Assembly (NCBI GenBank): GCA_900767645.1
Contig: CAAFZY010000043.1
Location: 1 to 40,240, forward strand
From: Alphaproteobacteria bacterium
GTDB lineage: Bacteria; Pseudomonadota; Alphaproteobacteria; RF32; CAG-239
DNA length: 40,240 nt
Direction of reading: 5' to 3'
Part shown: positions 14,470 to 24,564 of the stretch, piece after piece
Position numbering within the stretch: the first letter of the stretch is position 1
Layout: every line of letters starts with the position of its first letter
Position numbers and translations under genes: made by a program
The notes under the pieces: model-generated
What the model saw: the letters and a program-made list of their open reading frames with translations, nothing else
Told to the model about the DNA's origin: nothing
Databases searched by the model: none

Positions 14470-16891
14470 TTTTGACTTTTTCACTATGTTTGTTGACGGC
14501 CTCAGTAACGCGGAAGTTATTGTGGCTATTATCGGTTTTATTTCGGCGGCGGCGTTTGCGGTTTTGCTTTCGTCTAAGTTTGGCTCATGGGTTTTGCCGC
14601 AACCTCGTGAGTCGCGTGTTTCTGACTTTTTGCCGTTTGCCGAGCTGATGTCTGACGGAATGACTATCCGCTGCACCAACGGCTCGTATGCGCGTGTGTT
14701 CCGCATTACGGGGCTTGATTTAGGTTCCGCCACGCCGGAAAAAGTTTATTCCATGATGGAAGCCCGCAAAGCGTGGATTGATAATCTTTCGGAATTGCAA
14801 ATTGTTTGCCGAGTAATTACTGACCGTGAGCGTACGGCGCTTGATAACGAGCAGGGCAATTTCAACAATGAAATTTTGGAAAAAGTTTCTGAAGTATGGA
14901 TGAGCAATATGAGCCGTGTATACAGCAATAAGCACTACATCATATTGTCGGTGGCGGATCGTAAAGATGCGCTCAAAGATTTAAATTACGCCAGCCAATC
15001 GCTGGTTGCCACTCTTGGCGAATACGGGGTTATGCAAATGTATGAAAATCAGGACAGTCCGGCAACCGACAGCCCGCTTTACATTTTCAGCCGCTTGTGC
15101 AGTCCGGTTTCAAAGCCGATGCCTAAAGTTCGTAATGCCAAAGGCGCCGAACTTAATGAAATGCTTACCGCCGACCATATTCACTTTACGCGTGAAGACG
15201 GCATTATCCGCTTTTTCAGCGGCGACAAAGAACTTTATGAAATTGTAATGGGTATTCGCACCACCGGCGACTATATGGACGAGAGTATGATAGTCTCGCT
15301 TCTTTCCATAGATTGCGAGTTGGTTTTGCTGCACAATGTGCGCCCGATATTTAAGCCGCAAGCCCGCATGATGCTTATTCAACAGCAACGTATGGCTACC
15401 TTAACCAGCTTTTCTTCTGAGGTTGTAAACCAATACGGACAGGCTCTTTCCACCATTGAAGACAGCGATGCCGATTATCAGGCTTTAACCGAATATGCAA
15501 TGAGTATTATCATCAAAGGCACCAGCAAAGAAGAACTTGACTTTGGTGAGAGCGAAGTTCAGCGCATTTGCCGTACTTACGGCGTAACGCCGGTACGCGA
15601 GGGTTGGGTTACGCAGGCAACCTTCTTCAGTCAGTTCCCGACTTATGACACGTATCCCAGAACTTATCGTTACCTTTCGCGTGTGGTTTCGCTCGCTATT
15701 TCATTTGATAAGCCGTCTGAAGGTTTCGGCAAAAGCGACTGGGGTCCGGGGGCGATTACGGTGTTCCGCACCATGTCGGGTTCGGCGTATCGTTTTCAGT
15801 TCCATGTTTCATCTGAAGAATCTGCCGTTGCTCACTGCTGTATTATCGGTCCTACCGGTCAAGGTAAAACCACTTTGCTTACGTTTTTGGCGGGGCAGGC
15901 AATGCGTCACAGCGATTTGAAAGTGTTCTTCTTTGACCGCCACCGCGGTGCTGAAATTTTCACCCGTTCTATCGGCGGGGCGTATGTCGGCTTTGACGGT
16001 GATGAAAAGAACGTTTCCTTAAACCCGTTTGACACGGCTAACACTCCTAACAACCGCGCCTTTTTGCGCCGCTGGATGAAGTCTATCACCATGGCGGACG
16101 ATGCGCTTTCAGAACGTGAAGTTGCCCGCGCGGTTACCACCGCATTTGACTATCTGCGTCCGGAAGAGCGCATTATGAAAAATTTGTATAAGAGCTGTTT
16201 TTCGCCTACCGGAACCATGCGGCGCGAACTTTATCGTTGGGTAAACCCTGACCAATACGGCAATATTTTTAACGCCGATACCGATAGTCTTGACTTAAAG
16301 TCAAAGCGCTTTATGGCGTTTGACTTCACCCATATTTTTGAAGACGATACTTTGGCACCGGCGGTAATCAGCTACATTATGCACCGTATTCAAGGCGAAA
16401 CCGGCGAAACCGGCGTGCCGTCGCTGATTATGATTGATGAAACCGCGCCGATGTTAAAGCACCCGATGTTCCGCGACTATTTTATTATCGGCTTGCAAGA
16501 AGGTCGTAAAAAGCGTCAGGCATATTTGTGCGCGTTTCAACAACCGAACATTATTGATAAATTAGGCGTCGGCGAAGTTATCCGCGGTCAGTGCCAAACC
16601 GTTATTTTCTTCCGTAACCCGCAGGCCATGATGGAAGATTATGCCAACTGGAACTTAACTCAAAGCGAACTTGATTTTGTGTTCGGCAGAACTTACCGCG
16701 ATTTTCCGTATGCTATTTTGCTCTCGCGTCCGGCAACCGGTGAATCGGTGGTGTTAGATGTAAACTTAGGGGCGCTTGGTCCGTATCTTAAGCTGTACAA
16801 TTCAGGTCGTAAAAACGTATTATTGGTTGAACAATTGATTAAAGAATACGGCGAAGAAAACTTTGTTACAAAATATTTAAATATGGCGTAA
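14459..16891 (+). CDS. virB4: VirB4 secretion ATPase
   Basis: The main ATPase of the type IV secretion system. The 810-residue protein has an N-terminal hydrophobic segment (about 13-33). The CagE/TrbE/VirB4 N-terminal domain is followed by the ATPase core: Walker A GPTGQGKTT (464-472, Lys470), Walker B LIMIDE (656-661), and the downstream QQPNI and FFRNPQ motifs. The length is typical of VirB4. The start is TTG at 14459, with AGGGG eight bases upstream and overlapping virB3. An alternative start is the ATG at 14486, which has no ribosome site. Confidence 0.93.
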   Translation: MSPDFDFFTMFVDGLSNAEVIVAIIGFISAAAFAVLLSSKFGSWVLPQPRESRVSDFLPFAELMSDGMTIRCTNGSYARVFRITGLDLGSATPEKVYSMMEARKAWIDNLSELQIVCRVITDRERTALDNEQGNFNNEILEKVSEVWMSNMSRVYSNKHYIILSVADRKDALKDLNYASQSLVATLGEYGVMQMYENQDSPATDSPLYIFSRLCSPVSKPMPKVRNAKGAELNEMLTADHIHFTREDGIIRFFSGDKELYEIVMGIRTTGDYMDESMIVSLLSIDCELVLLHNVRPIFKPQARMMLIQQQRMATLTSFSSEVVNQYGQALSTIEDSDADYQALTEYAMSIIIKGTSKEELDFGESEVQRICRTYGVTPVREGWVTQATFFSQFPTYDTYPRTYRYLSRVVSLAISFDKPSEGFGKSDWGPGAITVFRTMSGSAYRFQFHVSSEESAVAHCCIIGPTGQGKTTLLTFLAGQAMRHSDLKVFFFDRHRGAEIFTRSIGGAYVGFDGDEKNVSLNPFDTANTPNNRAFLRRWMKSITMADDALSEREVARAVTTAFDYLRPEERIMKNLYKSCFSPTGTMRRELYRWVNPDQYGNIFNADTDSLDLKSKRFMAFDFTHIFEDDTLAPAVISYIMHRIQGETGETGVPSLIMIDETAPMLKHPMFRDYFIIGLQEGRKKRQAYLCAFQQPNIIDKLGVGEVIRGQCQTVIFFRNPQAMMEDYANWNLTQSELDFVFGRTYRDFPYAILLSRPATGESVVLDVNLGALGPYLKLYNSGRKNVLLVEQLIKEYGEENFVTKYLNMA

Positions 16892-16907
16892 TTTTGCAAA
16901 AAATACT

Positions 16908-16935
16908 TTGCAACATATGTTTTTTATAGTAAAAT
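16908..16935 (+). promoter_or_regulatory. Possible internal promoter after virB4
   Basis: TTGCAA (16908-16913) and TAAAAT (16930-16935) are 16 bases apart in the 79-base gap after virB4. A strong AGGAGG ribosome site follows. This could give the four coiled-coil genes separate expression. Confidence 0.4.
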
Positions 16936-16970
16936 ATTAATATTAAAGCGGACGGGCAAAGGAGGTCGGC

Positions 16971-18593
16971 ATGATAAACACAAAATTTAAAGTTATCGCG
17001 GCAATTGCATTTGTGAGTGTCGTATTACATACCACGCCATGCCATGCTTTTTTGTGGCCGACTTTTGATATTGCCGAGGTAATGAACACCATCTCAGGCT
17101 ATATCACTAAGGCAAAATCAACCGCTTCGACCGTCAAATCAACATTGTCAATCGGTAAAATTCAGCAGGCTATCGGCGATAACGTCGGTTCATTATCAAA
17201 GTTTGTCGACGAGAAAGAAAAGGCCGAAAAAGAAAAATTAAAGCTTGAAAAAAGAAAAGCCAGAGCCGACCGCTTGCTTAAGCAACGCAAAAAATGGGCT
17301 GAAGATATGGGTAAACTTGTTGATAATATTAAAGATCCGTATTCTCAGTTAAAAAGCTATGCCAAAGATTATTACAGTGACGGCAAAGAACTTTTTGATA
17401 AAGGGCAAAAATATTATCAGGAAGGTCAAAAGATTTATGATAATGCCAAAAAAGAATATGAAAGCGCCAAAAAAGACTATGAAAATATCAAAAAACAATA
17501 TGAGGCCGCTACCGATGAGGAAAGAGATTCCCTTCAGGATAAATATTTAGAGGCTGTTCAAAAATATAATGAAGCCAAAGGCAAATATGACGACATTGCA
17601 TTGTCTTATACGCCGGATACCGGCAGCAGTTCCGGCGCGGAAGAATTTTCGGATGAAGATTTCGGACTTGATGAAGACGGTTTTGATTTCGATGAAGAAA
17701 TTCCGGAGCCGACCCCGGCGCCGGATGACATGCAAATGGCTGATGAACCTGAAAAAACGGAATCTCCGGTAAAATCTGAAGCTTCTGATATTCCTGATTT
17801 TGTGGAAAATCCTGATGTTGCCGCCGTTCCGGCAAGTCCTGCCTTTGACGGCGATGACGGTTCTGATATAGGTTTTAATTCTGAAAAAGACGTGCTTGTC
17901 AATAAACCCCAAGACATTGTAAAGCCGGGTTTGTCGGTTGTTCCTGTTGCTCCGACCTTAAATATTAAGCCGAAAACAGGCGTTGTTCCGGCAGATGACG
18001 AGATTGGCGAGCGTCGGTTTAAACGCAATTTGCCGGCGGTTGATAAAACCGAAGAAATTACCGCTTTATATACACAAACTTCCGAGCCGACGGCGTTTGC
18101 GCAACTGATAGTAAAAGATGAAGAGTTTAAAACCGGAACCACCGATGACGGTAAATTTATTTATCCGGATACTTTTGCAACTAAATGCGGTATGGAAGTT
18201 AAAGATTTATCTGATAAAAATATAGATGCATGTATCAAAAAGTGGGTGCTCGGCATGCATGACCCCAATGCGGAAATCGCCGCCGAATGGCGCCGTTTAT
18301 ACAAAACCGTGCGACACGACCATATCGCCAATGATTTGGCGGTGGCGCTTACTCAAAAAAATTATTCCGCTAATTTTACCACCGTAAGCGAAGATTTGGA
18401 AAAAAAGGCAGGGGCTTTGACCAATGAGCGCGAAGAAATTTCATTTTCCGGCAATGTCGGTATTGTTAATCAGGAAATAATCATTCGTTTGATGGAAGCT
18501 ATGACCGGACAGGTTGTTACCGATTCTCTTAATGCCATCAATTATTTGGAGCGTGATTATTACGAAAGCAAAGAGGATAAGGACAATGAATAG
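16971..18593 (+). CDS. Secreted coiled-coil protein, T4SS-associated (540 residues)
   Basis: I cannot name this protein. It has a signal peptide (1-26, ending PCHA), then FLWPTFDIAEVMNT, which resembles the first residues of the mature 1344-residue neighbour. A long Lys/Glu/Tyr-rich coiled coil spans about 75-210. An acidic Asp/Glu/Pro region (about 215-330) leads to a more globular C-terminal part (about 370-530) holding two cysteines (TKCGMEVKDL, DACIKKW). It is exported and sits where virB5 would be. A role as an extended VirB5-like or tip-complex protein is inferred from position only. Its stop overlaps the next start by eight bases. Confidence 0.7.
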   Translation: MINTKFKVIAAIAFVSVVLHTTPCHAFLWPTFDIAEVMNTISGYITKAKSTASTVKSTLSIGKIQQAIGDNVGSLSKFVDEKEKAEKEKLKLEKRKARADRLLKQRKKWAEDMGKLVDNIKDPYSQLKSYAKDYYSDGKELFDKGQKYYQEGQKIYDNAKKEYESAKKDYENIKKQYEAATDEERDSLQDKYLEAVQKYNEAKGKYDDIALSYTPDTGSSSGAEEFSDEDFGLDEDGFDFDEEIPEPTPAPDDMQMADEPEKTESPVKSEASDIPDFVENPDVAAVPASPAFDGDDGSDIGFNSEKDVLVNKPQDIVKPGLSVVPVAPTLNIKPKTGVVPADDEIGERRFKRNLPAVDKTEEITALYTQTSEPTAFAQLIVKDEEFKTGTTDDGKFIYPDTFATKCGMEVKDLSDKNIDACIKKWVLGMHDPNAEIAAEWRRLYKTVRHDHIANDLAVALTQKNYSANFTTVSEDLEKKAGALTNEREEISFSGNVGIVNQEIIIRLMEAMTGQVVTDSLNAINYLERDYYESKEDKDNE

Positions 18594-19260
18594 GCGGCTG
18601 AAATTCGGAGTTGCGGTTATGGCCTTTGTGCTTTATGCGCTGCCGGCCAAAGCCGATATTGAGGCTATACAGGCCGCGATTAACGTTATGTTGGTTAAGG
18701 CGGAAGCCGTTTATAAGCAGGTGCAAGATATTAAAACCGAAGCGCTTAAAATTAAAGATGAGGCGGTTCAGGGTTTTAATTCGGTCAAAAAAGATATTTC
18801 CGATATTAAAGATATTAAAATTGACCCGAAAAAGTTGGTTAAAACCGCCGTTTTGGAAGGCATGAAAAATGATTTGGACGGCAAAACCAATGAAGATGAA
18901 AATATTGAAAACGTTAAAGCTGTTTATAACCGTAATTGGGGCGAAAAGCATAATAATACCACGGCGCGCAAACTGCGTGAGGCTCTTAATAAAGAAAGTC
19001 AGGTTTCGGCGGCAGAATTATACGCTCGCTCGCTTATTTTGCGCCAAAGCTTACTCAATGAGGAAGATCCCGCCGATTCGCTTGACACTATTGATCAGGC
19101 TTTCACGGCAACAAGCGCTATGCGGTTGCGGTCATTGGCCCGCTGGGAAAAAATTATGGGTATGCAAGCCTATATTAATGCCTATAAAAATACGGTGCAA
19201 ATTCAAAACTATGAAAATGAAGGCGATGAGTCTGAAGCCAAGGAGGGTGCAAATGAATAA
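18586..19260 (+). CDS. Secreted VirB5-like protein candidate (224 residues)
   Basis: The product has a signal peptide ending PAKA (about residue 23), a helical N-terminal part (IEAIQAAINVMLVKAEAVYK) and a C-terminal helix around LRSLARWEKIMGMQAYINAY. The size, helical content and position after virB4 suit VirB5, the minor pilus subunit. The sequence match is not strong enough to name it. The ATG at 18586 lies inside the end of the previous gene (ATGAATAG overlap), which implies coupled translation. Longer upstream starts in this frame run inside the previous gene and lack a signal peptide. Confidence 0.68.
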   Translation: MNRRLKFGVAVMAFVLYALPAKADIEAIQAAINVMLVKAEAVYKQVQDIKTEALKIKDEAVQGFNSVKKDISDIKDIKIDPKKLVKTAVLEGMKNDLDGKTNEDENIENVKAVYNRNWGEKHNNTTARKLREALNKESQVSAAELYARSLILRQSLLNEEDPADSLDTIDQAFTATSAMRLRSLARWEKIMGMQAYINAYKNTVQIQNYENEGDESEAKEGANE

Positions 19261-20506
19261 AACAAAAGCTTTTATTTTAATTGCCGCTCTTTCAATGCTT
19301 GGCGCCAATGCCCGTGCCGGATTAAAAGTCGATTTTACGGCAATCGGCGGCAGAGTTACCGGTACGGTGCAGGAAGTTTCCGATAATGTATGCATCAAAG
19401 TAAATACCGTGGCGGAAAAAGTGCAGGAATTTTATACCGGCTCAAAATTACGCACCATGTATGAAACGGCAAAAGCGCTTAAAGAAGATGTGGCAACTGC
19501 CGCGGCATCGGTGCAGGATACGTATGAAAACACTCAGAAAAAAATTAACGAAACCTCAGGTTCGATTGCCGATTTGAAAAATAACTTAACCGATGAATAT
19601 GAAAAAACAGTCGGTGAATTAACCAATTCAAAAGCCGGACAAATGGCCGACTTAACCAAGCAACTCGCCGCCAAAGAGCAGGAAATTGCCGATTATAAAC
19701 AAAATGCCGAAAACAAATTAACGGCCAATCAAAAAAATGCGGCGACAAACTTGAAAATTTTGCATGAAATGTACGGCGCTTCTGCCAATGATGACACTAA
19801 AAAGATGATAGCCGCTCAAATCTCGGTTACCGAAACGGAACTTTCCGGTTACGGCGAACAAGCCAAGCAATTTAAAGATGATGAAGACGCGTTTTTCAAA
19901 GATGATGACGGCTATCAACAGTTGGAGAGCGAGCGCAAAATGCTTCAGCAGCAATTGGCTGATTTTGGCATCAGCAACGGCAAAGAGTTGCTTAAAAGCA
20001 CTTTCGGTTCTATGCTGAAAAAAGACGATAAGCAAAAAAATGCTGAATATAATGCCATGATAGCTGAAAACTTTTTGCTTCCGGACGAAGTTGAAAACGA
20101 CGAGAATGTTAAGCGTGTGCTTAACCACCGTAATCAGGTGCTGATAAGTGATATTAAAAACGCCTTTTTAAGCGCTGCCGAACAGAAAAATGGTTTTGAT
20201 GAAGATATTGAGCGCTTAACTCGTAAAAAAGATAATATGGCGGCGGTGGACGGCAAGCTTACTTCTGCTAATTTATTAATTGAGCAGCGAATTGAAGATA
20301 TTAATATTTTGTATAAGTACACCAACTTATTGATAGCTGATATGCGGTTAAAAACCTCGTTAAATGTGCGTAATCAAAAGTATCGGTTGGAAAACTACGA
20401 TAAAGATCCGGCGGTACTTAATTTGGATAATTACATATTTACGGCAGATGATGTTCCGACTGATGCAAAAGAAAAAAGCTTTTTAGACGGCGTGACCGGC
20501 AGATAA
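19253..20506 (+). CDS. Secreted coiled-coil protein, T4SS-associated (417 residues)
   Basis: An exported protein with a signal peptide ending NARA (about residue 22). Its mature start, GLKVDFTAIGGRVTGTVQEV, recalls the mature N-terminus of VirB5 proteins. The rest is nearly all charged helix (VADLKNNL-type heptads, KQLAAKEQEIADYKQ) with almost no cysteine. The start at 19253 has AAGGAGG upstream and overlaps the previous stop by eight bases (ATGAATAA), the same junction as the gene before. I infer a periplasmic or pilus-associated structural role. The family is unknown. Confidence 0.7.
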   Translation: MNKTKAFILIAALSMLGANARAGLKVDFTAIGGRVTGTVQEVSDNVCIKVNTVAEKVQEFYTGSKLRTMYETAKALKEDVATAAASVQDTYENTQKKINETSGSIADLKNNLTDEYEKTVGELTNSKAGQMADLTKQLAAKEQEIADYKQNAENKLTANQKNAATNLKILHEMYGASANDDTKKMIAAQISVTETELSGYGEQAKQFKDDEDAFFKDDDGYQQLESERKMLQQQLADFGISNGKELLKSTFGSMLKKDDKQKNAEYNAMIAENFLLPDEVENDENVKRVLNHRNQVLISDIKNAFLSAAEQKNGFDEDIERLTRKKDNMAAVDGKLTSANLLIEQRIEDINILYKYTNLLIADMRLKTSLNVRNQKYRLENYDKDPAVLNLDNYIFTADDVPTDAKEKSFLDGVTGR

Positions 20507-20517
20507 GGAGATAGACC

Positions 20518-23500
20518 ATGAAAAGAACATATTTATATATAATTTTCGTAGGCTGTGCCGCTTTGCTGCCGCTTGGCGCTGATGCTTTTTTAATTCCGCC
20601 GACGCCGGTTTCACCAACTTTTGACGCGGCCGGCGATGTTGCGTTAACCGCTGAAGGAGTTTCGGCCAAAATAACCACAATTACCGATGCTATTCAGCAA
20701 AAACAAGCCGAGGTGATGAAAGCCATTAAATTTAACGGCATCAAATTTCCGTTTAAAATCGATTCTTCGCTGTTTCATAAAGAAAAAGGCGCTCCGGTTA
20801 TTGCCAGCGCGCGCACTATCAGCCAGTCTGAAATTATGGACATCACCGATGAAAATTCTATTGCGGAAGGTATGGATAAGCTTTTTTATGTTTATCCGCA
20901 AGATGTGCTTGACATGTATCCGCAGTATCCGGAGGCGGTTAAAAAAGCTTATCGCCAAAAAGGGATTGAGTTCGGTAATGATTCAATGATTGAAATGTAT
21001 ATTACCGTGCGCGATTTGGAAACCCGCATGGCGGCCCTCAAAGAAGAATTTGACACTTTAAGCAAGTGTTATGTTGAAGGTAAAGAGGCTGACAGCGATA
21101 TTTGCGACAGCGCCTCGCCGAATGATGAAGAATTGGGCGTGTGGGTAAACTATTATAAAATCAACACCATTTATGATTCAATGCTTAAAATCACGGAAGA
21201 GTTAATGGCAATTAAGGCGCAATATGAAGTTGCGCAGGCTATTTTGGCCGGCATAACTCCGCGTATGCCCGAAACAGAACCGGAAGTTGAAAAAACGAGC
21301 TATAACGATGTGTTTACCTACACGCAAACCACTACAATGGCATTTGCGCAGTATTCTTACGGCGGAATAGAGTTAAATCCGGTAGTTGAACCGGAAGATA
21401 ATAATATCAATATTACCGCAGCCAAACCTTATGAGGTTAAAACTCAATTCAGCGGCACAGCCGAGCAGTTTCAAAGTTCGGCAGAGGCTAACAATGCATA
21501 TCAGGCTTTGCAGCTTGCCATAACGGCGCATAATCTTAAACGCCAACTGCCTGAATATAAAAAAGGCTTTGAGGAATATGCAAAAATGAAAAAGCTGCAC
21601 CAAAAAGCCATTGAGCAATTATTAAAGTCGGAACAGTGCGCGGTTAAGTTTGTAACGCCGTATTATTCAAACGCGGTTGAAGTTTGGGCCGGCAAAGGTT
21701 GCCGCTATTCCGGCACTGATTTGGTATGTAATTCGGGCAAGCCCGCAACTTCTGAAAATTTTCGTAATTTGCAAGAAGGCGATACGCTTTGCGGTAACTT
21801 TATATGCAACAATTCCGGCATTAATAAATATTCTAACCGCGGCGGCATGAGCGGTTGGCTTTTATCGGCGTATAAGGCCGGTAAAGCGGTAAAAACCCTT
21901 GAACTAACTTCAGATGATTTTGCAACCGACATTATGGAAGACAGCTCCGGCGGTGTTGGTGATGTTGAAAAATACGCTAAAAAGTATGAAAACGAAAATT
22001 CAAGCGGAGTGGGCGACAGTTCATTGTTGCGTCCGAGTAATGAGCCCAAAATGGAGGCCGAAAATCGGCAGGAAGAATTAATGGCGTGGCAATTGGGTGC
22101 TGAAATGGCCAAAGCTATCGGCGCGGATATGGCGTCAACCAGCCCGAAATGGGGAAAAATGAGCGGGGCGTATCCGGTATGGACTGATGAAAAGCGCTTT
22201 TATGACCAATATCTTGAGCTTAAATATAACAATATAAAACAATACATAAACAATGCCGATTTAAGGGTTGTTGCCGTTAATTTAGCCATGAAAATAAGTG
22301 ATGCGATTACCGGATTTAACGGTAATCCTGAGCTGCCGAAAGGGTTTACGATTGATTCGGTTAAGGAATATAATACTCAGGCTTTAACCAATATGCTTCC
22401 GTTGGCAGAAAAAGCGGTGGCGGCAGATGCTCCGGTTTCAACATTAGCGGCAACCAAGCAAAAAGCCGATGCGGAAGTTAAAAAATTGCGAGATGATTAT
22501 CTGGGTAATTTAAAAGCGCTTGAAAAGCAAAAATCTTCAATTTATGCCGATTTGGACACCGCTAATATTGCGCTTAATGATATGAAGATAAAGTATAACG
22601 ATGCGGTTAAAGAGCGGCAGGAAGCGGAGGCAAATGCCGAATATCAAAAACAGAGCATTCAAATTGCGCAAGAGCGAAGCAAACAGTCATCGGATAATAA
22701 TAACGGCTTTGAAAAACGCGCCGAAGAGGGCGTCGCTTATATGAACAAAAAAGCCGAGGAAGCAAAAGCAAAAGAAGATAGCGCATTGGAAGATGTGGAT
22801 ACAAAACGCGAGCAAATTGATAAATTGCGTTCTCGTCTTGAAAATATTGATGAGCGCATTGCCCGCTTAAAGAGTGATTATGCGGCTACGGCGTCGGCAC
22901 AAGAGTATCAAAATTCCTTAGCCTTGAACAAAGCAATGGAGGCAAAGGTGAAAAATATGTCTGAACGTTCGCTTGCCGGCAGCGGTTTTGTTTCTTCAGC
23001 GCTTAATTTTGCAACGCAAAACGCCTCTCTTAAAAAGATGTATTTAATGGGAGTTCTCGGGGTTGCCGATAATGCCGTTGCCGCATTTAAAAAAGCGGCG
23101 CTTGCCAGTGTTGATGAGGCATACCAAAAAATTAAAAACCTTGGCGACGCGCGCTATACGCTGGAAGGGCATAAACAAATTTTGCAAATTCATCGTGAAA
23201 TGCTGGAAAATATGAAGCAGGTAAATGCTTCTTTTGCAGGTTCGCCATTGCTGAAGTTCGGCGATGTAAAAGCCCTTTCCAGATTGGCGGCGGCGACCAT
23301 TGTTGAGCAAATATGCAACGGTGAGCGGTGCTACCAACCCGATGAAAACTATTTTGTCGGCCTTGATGCAAAAGCTGCCGATTTTCAAGCTCCGAAACGC
23401 ATTGCCATGACCTATACCGCGCCTTTGCGTGAAATTGTTCATTTTGACGGGGTTGATTTTGACAATGTTATAAAATCGGATTTGTGGAAAACTACCCGCG

Positions 23501-24552
23501 CTGACTTTTTAGCTTACGGGCAAGAAATTCCTCCGGTTTGGAAGCGTATTTTGGAACCGAATGGTTTTGTTGAACGCGATGTTGACGTTGCATCTGTTAT
23601 CGGCGGCGACATAAATCAAAATGCAACCGATGCGCTGTTGCGGGGCGATAAATATCCGTGTGCCGTCGGCAATCTTGTTGTTGATATTAAAGGCGGGGAA
23701 TATAAACTTTATCAACGAACAATAACAACAAAAAAATGTACGGGCGTAAAATCAGTCAGAAATATTATGGGCAGAGGCCGTATTTCGTTTGATGACGGTT
23801 CGGAATTTAAAACCGGCGCCATTGCGCGAGAACCGTCCGCACGGTCAAAGTCCGATATAAGCGAGTTGGCGCAAATTTTGGCTTACACGGAGGCCTCCGT
23901 CAGCGGAATGCCGCCTAAAATTAATGCCGGCGGTTTAGGCTTCAGCGGCACCATAGTAAAAATTATGCAATTTTTGGAAGCGGCTGAAGCTGATGACGGT
24001 AAGGATAACAGCGAGGAAGATGCTCATAAAATGAACGCGTATCGCAAAGCCTTATTAAACCGCAACGTTTTTGGCGATTATTTAAACTTTGTTGATATGG
24101 AAAGCACTTATCAAGATGCCGAAGATGAGCTTGAGGTTAAAATGAATGAAACGCGCGCCTTTTTAACCGCCAGATTTGCCGATATCGGTTATGTTCCGCC
24201 GGCGGATTTTGATTTGTCTGACGCGGATACTTACAATACCATTGCCAAAGCTTTGGTTGAGCGTAAAAACGCATTGGCGGCAGATGGTGCACGGCAAATT
24301 CAAAAAATTAAGCCGCTGAATGATGCGCTTGAAGAAAAAATCAAAAAAGTTAATAATATGCTGGGTGCGTTGCAGATGGATAATGAGGAATTGGTCGATT
24401 TAGATGATAATGTCGTGCCTAATTCCGAATTGTCGGAAAAAATTAAAACGGCTCGAACCGATGCGGCGGCACACGATAAATATGGTAAAGAGGCTGAAAA
24501 AGAATTTCAAAACAATCTGAATAATTTTGAAGAGCCTTATTGCGGAGAGTAA
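20518..24552 (+). CDS. Very large secreted coiled-coil protein, T4SS-associated (1344 residues)
   Basis: The largest protein of the coiled-coil group. It has a signal peptide (1-23, ending GADA), then FLIPPTPVSPTFDAAGD. A Cys-rich region at about 373-440 includes EQCAVKF, KGCRYSG, LVCNSG and TLCGNFICNNSG. A long helical region (about 640-830) reads as coiled coil. A second Cys pair (QICNGERCYQPDENYF) lies near residue 950, and the C-terminus is helical. There is no clear membrane segment beyond the signal peptide, so it is not a VirB6. AGGAG precedes the ATG. Position between virB4 and virB8 suggests a structural part of this secretion system. I do not recognise the family. Confidence 0.72.
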   Translation: MKRTYLYIIFVGCAALLPLGADAFLIPPTPVSPTFDAAGDVALTAEGVSAKITTITDAIQQKQAEVMKAIKFNGIKFPFKIDSSLFHKEKGAPVIASARTISQSEIMDITDENSIAEGMDKLFYVYPQDVLDMYPQYPEAVKKAYRQKGIEFGNDSMIEMYITVRDLETRMAALKEEFDTLSKCYVEGKEADSDICDSASPNDEELGVWVNYYKINTIYDSMLKITEELMAIKAQYEVAQAILAGITPRMPETEPEVEKTSYNDVFTYTQTTTMAFAQYSYGGIELNPVVEPEDNNINITAAKPYEVKTQFSGTAEQFQSSAEANNAYQALQLAITAHNLKRQLPEYKKGFEEYAKMKKLHQKAIEQLLKSEQCAVKFVTPYYSNAVEVWAGKGCRYSGTDLVCNSGKPATSENFRNLQEGDTLCGNFICNNSGINKYSNRGGMSGWLLSAYKAGKAVKTLELTSDDFATDIMEDSSGGVGDVEKYAKKYENENSSGVGDSSLLRPSNEPKMEAENRQEELMAWQLGAEMAKAIGADMASTSPKWGKMSGAYPVWTDEKRFYDQYLELKYNNIKQYINNADLRVVAVNLAMKISDAITGFNGNPELPKGFTIDSVKEYNTQALTNMLPLAEKAVAADAPVSTLAATKQKADAEVKKLRDDYLGNLKALEKQKSSIYADLDTANIALNDMKIKYNDAVKERQEAEANAEYQKQSIQIAQERSKQSSDNNNGFEKRAEEGVAYMNKKAEEAKAKEDSALEDVDTKREQIDKLRSRLENIDERIARLKSDYAATASAQEYQNSLALNKAMEAKVKNMSERSLAGSGFVSSALNFATQNASLKKMYLMGVLGVADNAVAAFKKAALASVDEAYQKIKNLGDARYTLEGHKQILQIHREMLENMKQVNASFAGSPLLKFGDVKALSRLAAATIVEQICNGERCYQPDENYFVGLDAKAADFQAPKRIAMTYTAPLREIVHFDGVDFDNVIKSDLWKTTRADFLAYGQEIPPVWKRILEPNGFVERDVDVASVIGGDINQNATDALLRGDKYPCAVGNLVVDIKGGEYKLYQRTITTKKCTGVKSVRNIMGRGRISFDDGSEFKTGAIAREPSARSKSDISELAQILAYTEASVSGMPPKINAGGLGFSGTIVKIMQFLEAAEADDGKDNSEEDAHKMNAYRKALLNRNVFGDYLNFVDMESTYQDAEDELEVKMNETRAFLTARFADIGYVPPADFDLSDADTYNTIAKALVERKNALAADGARQIQKIKPLNDALEEKIKKVNNMLGALQMDNEELVDLDDNVVPNSELSEKIKTARTDAAAHDKYGKEAEKEFQNNLNNFEEPYCGE

Positions 24553-24564
24553 ACAGGATAAACT

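Noticed and set aside
18869..19252. Longer upstream start for the 417-residue secreted protein
   Set aside because: It lies wholly inside the previous gene in another frame, lacks a ribosome site and would hide the signal peptide.
20518..24552. The 1344-residue protein as a VirB6 family member
   Set aside because: VirB6 proteins have five or more membrane helices; this one has only a signal peptide and long charged helices.
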